This document shows positions 13,601-16,593 of a stretch of 16,593 nt of DNA, piece after piece. This DNA comes from Phycisphaerales bacterium. Lineage in GTDB: Bacteria > Planctomycetota > Phycisphaerae > Phycisphaerales > SM1A02. The notes beneath the pieces were generated by a model. It ran no database searches. It saw only the letters and a list, made by a program, of their open reading frames with translations, and was not told where the DNA came from. The position numbers were made by a program, and so were the translations under genes. The DNA lies in the NCBI GenBank assembly GCA_030748805.1, contig JASMLG010000125.1, positions 1 to 16,593 of the forward strand, written 5' to 3'. How positions within the stretch are numbered: position 1 is the first letter of the stretch; every line of letters begins with the position of its first letter.

Positions 13601-15525
13601 AAAAATTACCAATTGAAGAAACAATCAAATCACTTGGCGGTTGCGAAAGAGCAAGCGAAGGTGTTCATCGAGTTGCGAATAGATGGCAGGATTCAGATGG
13701 GGATTCGGATGAGTTTAAAACATTTTGCGAGGAACATTTTGTAACAACCGATGAGGATAGGACTAGGTTGTTAGATCGCTACGAAAGTGCGATGGGCTCT
13801 CTAGGGGGACACTTATATGAAATACGAAGACATCTTAGGAGGTGGACTGACCTTCGAGGTGATGAAATGCCAGAAGTTGACAATGCAATGGCCATGTTTG
13901 ATCCGTGCCCTGATTTGTCAGATCAATTGTACAAACAAAAAATTGCGTTTATTGCGCTACTAAACTTTTCTAGACCAGATCTTGAAACCATGTTGAAGGA
14001 TGGCGAAAACTGGTCTACGGATGATTGGGCTGAGGTGCGCATAGGCAAGGCGTTTGGTCCACGTATTCCTGCTGAAGTCAATGACCGTGCTCGTGAACTT
14101 GAACATAAAGCAGATATGTTTGTTAGTGAATTTCATGTTCCTGTTGGATGTATGATTGATGCAAATGGCAAGTCATGGTTCGACAAAGACCGGAAACTAA
14201 TTGCGCATTGGTTAATTCGTGAAGAAATAAAAGCTGGATACACTCAGGACACCGGAATAGATAAACAACGTGCCCTTTCGTGGGTTATGAGCCGACACAT
14301 CGATGGCACCATTCCGAAACAGGTTATGAATAGCACTTGTGAGGGAAAATGGAATCCAAAAACAAATACAATTGATGATAAAGATCCTGGCGAACTAGTT
14401 GGATCTGCACGCTATGAACAATTAAATACTCAACGTTCGGTCGCTGTCGATTACGATAAATATTACGACGAGCACCCAACAGCTATCGCTCGGAAATTCG
14501 ATTTAGAACGGGAAATCCCTGAAGATGCTGTCGAACAATTAATGATTGATTTGCTTGAAGCGCCTGTACGAAAAGAGATTGCTGCGTACATGTCTGCAAA
14601 ACTTGGCCGTCCACTCGAGGCCTTCGACATTTATTTAGAAGACATCGATGAAGGCGCGAGTTCTGCAGAACTTGAAGAACGAGTAACCTCAATGTTCAAG
14701 GACGAAATTGAATTCCAAAACAACATTCCTAAAGTGCTAAAAGGTCTTGGATACAACAACGAAGATGCAGATTTCCTTGGATCACGAGTGAATGTTGAAA
14801 TTGCGCGGGGTGCAGGTCACGCAATGAGGCCGGGTATCCCAGAGTACAACGCATGGCTTCGCACTAATCGGCTTGACGACTGTCTTGGGTGGGACGGTTT
14901 TGACACCGCCATGCACGAACTTGGGCACAACCTTGAACAACTTATCTCAACACATTTTGTACCAAGACCACTGCTTCGCAATGTACCAAACACTGCATGC
15001 ACCGAGGCGTTTGCTTTCTTGTATCAAAATAAAGCAAGAGAAGTTGTTGGTTTGCCTGAAGAAGACGAAGCAAAGTCATTTGCCCTTGCCTCAGTTGAAG
15101 GGTTACTTGCTGCATGCCAAATTGCGGGTCCTTCTCTCGTTGAGCTTTATACTTGGCGTTGGTTATATGAAAACCCTGAAGCAACTTCAGAAATGTTGCG
15201 GGACGAAATGCTAAACATTGCAGAAGATGTTTGGAATAAGTACTTCAAAGAGTATTTTGGCGAAGACCCTTATCACATCCTTGCGGCATACCAACACATG
15301 ATTGCATACCCGCTTTACTTGCCTGACTACACGATTGGACACGTAATCAGCCATCAAATCAAATCGCACATGCGGGGTAAGGACTTGGCTTTAGAAACGA
15401 AACGCATTTGTTCTATTGGACGTCTTACTCCAGATCAATGGATGAAAAACGCAGTAGGAAGCGGCATTTCCGCGCAACAACTCATTGATGACGCAACAAA
15501 CGCTCTCCCCATTCTAAGGGTCTGA
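13597..15525 (+). CDS. Zinc metallopeptidase, M3-like (HExxH)
   Basis: I start at ATG 13597, which overlaps the phosphatase stop as ATGA, giving 642 residues; the open frame extends back to 13468 only through the phosphatase gene. The catalytic motif AMHELGHNLEQ gives His440, Glu441 and His444, and Glu470 in CTEAFAFL is the third ligand, 26 residues later, as in gluzincins of the M2/M3/M32 type. The N-terminal 400 residues are mostly helical and charged, with segments like VEQLMIDLLEAPVRKEIAAYMSA, resembling the closed helical bowl of oligopeptidases. The C-terminal part has YHILAAYQHMIAYPLYLPDYTIGHVISHQI, similar to the C-terminal helices of M3 and M2 enzymes. No signal peptide is visible, so it is probably a cytoplasmic oligopeptidase. 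The stop codon is the first part of a tandem repeat. Confidence 0.82.
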   Translation: MKKLPIEETIKSLGGCERASEGVHRVANRWQDSDGDSDEFKTFCEEHFVTTDEDRTRLLDRYESAMGSLGGHLYEIRRHLRRWTDLRGDEMPEVDNAMAMFDPCPDLSDQLYKQKIAFIALLNFSRPDLETMLKDGENWSTDDWAEVRIGKAFGPRIPAEVNDRARELEHKADMFVSEFHVPVGCMIDANGKSWFDKDRKLIAHWLIREEIKAGYTQDTGIDKQRALSWVMSRHIDGTIPKQVMNSTCEGKWNPKTNTIDDKDPGELVGSARYEQLNTQRSVAVDYDKYYDEHPTAIARKFDLEREIPEDAVEQLMIDLLEAPVRKEIAAYMSAKLGRPLEAFDIYLEDIDEGASSAELEERVTSMFKDEIEFQNNIPKVLKGLGYNNEDADFLGSRVNVEIARGAGHAMRPGIPEYNAWLRTNRLDDCLGWDGFDTAMHELGHNLEQLISTHFVPRPLLRNVPNTACTEAFAFLYQNKAREVVGLPEEDEAKSFALASVEGLLAACQIAGPSLVELYTWRWLYENPEATSEMLRDEMLNIAEDVWNKYFKEYFGEDPYHILAAYQHMIAYPLYLPDYTIGHVISHQIKSHMRGKDLALETKRICSIGRLTPDQWMKNAVGSGISAQQLIDDATNALPILRV

Positions 15526-15553
15526 CCCCAGACATGACCCCAGACATGACCCC
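15518..15553. repeat. 12-bp tandem repeat and palindrome at the end of the peptidase gene
   Basis: TGACCCCAGACA occurs twice in tandem (15523-15546), followed by a partial third copy TGACCCC (15547-15553). The first copy contains the peptidase stop codon and forms the perfect palindrome GGGTC-T-GACCC (15518-15528) with the bases before it. Similar GGGTCTGACCC motifs occur in small dispersed repeats in other bacteria; this is from memory. Confidence 0.7.
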
Positions 15554-15556
15554 GTA

Positions 15557-16330
15557 TCAATCCCAGACAAGGATGGGGCCGTAATCATCCATCTCTAGAG
15601 TAACTCCTAGGATTGCATCATCAGCAGAATCTTCTTCCTCAATTAGAAATAGATTGTCTTCAACAACCCCATCTCTTCTTCTCCAACGTGAAGTTGTCGT
15701 TGTTCCATCATTCCATTCAATAGAATTGTCAGCATATAAGACCCAACCTCTCCAAGATCCATCGTTATCAAGGGTCATCGAGTTAGTTCCATCTATTCCG
15801 TCCTCTGGACCTCGGCTCCCTATAATTGGAAACCTACCCGCCTGAGGGTTCCATCGTTTCTTAAGACGTTCACCCCAGAGTGGCATGTGTGCATAGGAAA
15901 CATTTGATGTTTGTGACAAATCAGCAGAAAAATTTGAGTCCCAATATCCATTCGCATAACTAGGTTGAACTACTTCAACCCAACCTCGGTCTGTTGGTGA
16001 AACCAGTTGTTCAGGTTTTACCATGTTTTCTTTTATGAGTGCTGACCAAAAATTCGCTGAAGTGTTTTCATAAACATCGTTTGATTTTGATAGTCTACTT
16101 GGTACCAAAAATCCATCCCCGTTGGTAATTGCATAAATTGATAACGATCGTCCTATCAATTGGATTTGTATTTGGTCTTGCATTCCCCAAAGGGAATCGT
16201 CTGTCTTTTGATCTCCTCCAGTCACTGCTTTTTGCATTGAAGTCATATAAATTGACATCAAAACAACAACACAAGCCAACGAAATTAAAATTCCGACCAA
16301 TGACAAGCCACGATGTTTCGCTTGGTTCAT
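15557..16330 (-). CDS. Type II secretion/type IV pilin-like prepilin, lacking Glu5
   Basis: The 257-residue product has a short basic leader MNQAKHRG followed by LSLVGILISLACVVVLMSIYMTSM, the G-cut plus hydrophobic helix pattern of prepilins cleaved by a PilD-type peptidase after Gly8. The usual Glu at mature position 5 is Gly here (L-S-L-V-G). The globular part has no recognisable family; it is rich in Trp, Asn and Asp and includes GFLVPSRLS, PTDRGWVEVV, SMTLDNDGSWRGWVLYADNSIEWNDG and ends in a very acidic segment and ILVWD. Planctomycete pseudopilins commonly show a conserved N-helix and divergent body. Absence of Glu5 is typical of tip-type minor pseudopilins such as GspK. It lies 40 bases downstream of the broken dockerin gene on the same strand, suggesting that the two were one transcription unit before the IS insertion. 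Confidence 0.68.
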   Translation of the reverse strand: MNQAKHRGLSLVGILISLACVVVLMSIYMTSMQKAVTGGDQKTDDSLWGMQDQIQIQLIGRSLSIYAITNGDGFLVPSRLSKSNDVYENTSANFWSALIKENMVKPEQLVSPTDRGWVEVVQPSYANGYWDSNFSADLSQTSNVSYAHMPLWGERLKKRWNPQAGRFPIIGSRGPEDGIDGTNSMTLDNDGSWRGWVLYADNSIEWNDGTTTTSRWRRRDGVVEDNLFLIEEEDSADDAILGVTLEMDDYGPILVWD

Positions 16331-16370
16331 GTAACCATTCTACGCGCTATCAATTATTTGGCTTAGTTTT

Positions 16371-16453
16371 TTATTGACAAGGTCCCCAATTACCTCCAAC
16401 AATCAATAAGTCAACTACATCTACAATGCCATCGCCATTTATATCCCCTGATC
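16371..16453 (-). pseudogene. 3' remnant of a dockerin-protein gene cut by an IS
   Basis: Read on the minus strand the bases encode ...SGDINGDGIVDVVDLLI and then VGGNWGPCQ with a TAA at 16371-16373. This is a complete C-terminal dockerin loop of the planctomycete type (ending G-N-W-G-P-C). The frame continues without a stop into the adjacent IS end, where it no longer resembles a protein of this kind, so the rest of the gene must lie beyond the IS outside the window. If the IS is real, the original protein has lost its export anchor or docking tail. Confidence 0.65.
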
Positions 16454-16593
16454 TGACCTGCCCCCCAAAAACTAGTCCACTCCTTATGCGATAAAATTGC
16501 AGAGTAGACACAATTTGGAAGGCAGGAAATCATGGCAAGGAAACGACATTCAGCAGAACAGATTATCAACAAACTCAGAGAAGCAGAGGTCCA
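16454..16593 (+). mobile_element. Left end of an IS3-family insertion sequence
   Basis: The segment begins TGACCTGCCCCCC, the type of TG-starting, C-rich terminal inverted repeat I remember for IS3-family elements, and leads over about 78 bases to the start of an OrfA gene. The other end is outside the window, so neither the matching inverted repeat nor a target duplication can be checked. The boundary is placed where the dockerin reading frame stops making sense. Confidence 0.6.
16532..16593 (+). CDS. IS3-family transposase OrfA, N-terminal fragment
   Basis: The ATG at 16532 opens a frame encoding MARKRHSAEQIINKLREA before the window ends. This is the very well conserved beginning of IS3-family OrfA, a helix-turn-helix DNA-binding subunit that is normally joined to the OrfB integrase by a programmed frameshift. 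GGCAGG lies a few bases upstream as a ribosome binding site. Only 20 complete codons are visible. Confidence 0.83.
   Translation, partial: MARKRHSAEQIINKLREAEV

Noticed and set aside
1..16593. CRISPR array, tRNA or rRNA genes
   Set aside because: No regularly spaced repeats and no cloverleaf or rRNA-like segment seen in intergenic regions, which are short apart from 3648-4039 and 12616-12841.

Overview
The window looks like a moderately AT-rich chromosomal stretch of a planctomycete, most likely of the Phycisphaerae type. This is inferred from secreted proteins carrying dockerin-like Ca-binding repeats (GDINTDGVVDMMDL, GDINGDGIVDVVDL, DLDNSGNVDSMDL), a Cys-rich GACC...GGSWLG module joined to a beta-helix, and a pseudopilin-like gene. 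No rRNA, tRNA, CRISPR array or phage gene was recognised.

Layout. 2-1912 (+): the 3' part of a multi-pass membrane Fe-S protein, then an apparently exported hydroxypyruvate-isomerase-family TIM barrel. 1971-3647 (-): a large secreted protein with an N-terminal dockerin, a possible glycosidase-like domain and an aromatic heptad-repeat tail. 3648-4039: a 392-bp divergent intergenic region with two notable inverted repeats. 4040-11522 (+): a nine-gene, almost gapless operon. 11512-12615 (-): a secreted beta-helix/dockerin protein converging on the operon, with its terminator inside the last operon gene. 12842-15525 (+): a HisN/IMPase-type phosphatase coupled to a HExxH metallopeptidase. 15557-16330 (-): a pseudopilin-like protein. 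16371-16453 (-): the last residues of a dockerin gene, cut by an IS3-type element whose left end and OrfA start run off the right edge.

The centre of interest is the nine-gene operon. Genes 4 and 6-9 are the Ebo set: EboD (dehydroquinate-synthase-like cyclase), EboB (TatD-like metal hydrolase), EboE (TIM barrel), EboC (UbiA-like prenyltransferase) and EboF (alkaline-phosphatase superfamily). In cyanobacteria ebo genes are linked to getting the scytonemin precursor to the periplasm, and in Pseudomonas to an algivore-deterring cluster; the actual Ebo product is not known to me. Here the Ebo genes are preceded, with overlapping start and stop codons, by an OB-fold lipoprotein, a one-domain PqiA-like membrane protein and a two-domain MCE (PqiB/MlaD-type) protein. 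My reading is that one transcript makes a cyclised, prenylated, phosphate-processed compound and also the envelope machinery that carries it, or a lipid it acts with, across the periplasm. A canonical long EboA was not found; a 94-residue helical protein of unknown family sits in the operon instead.
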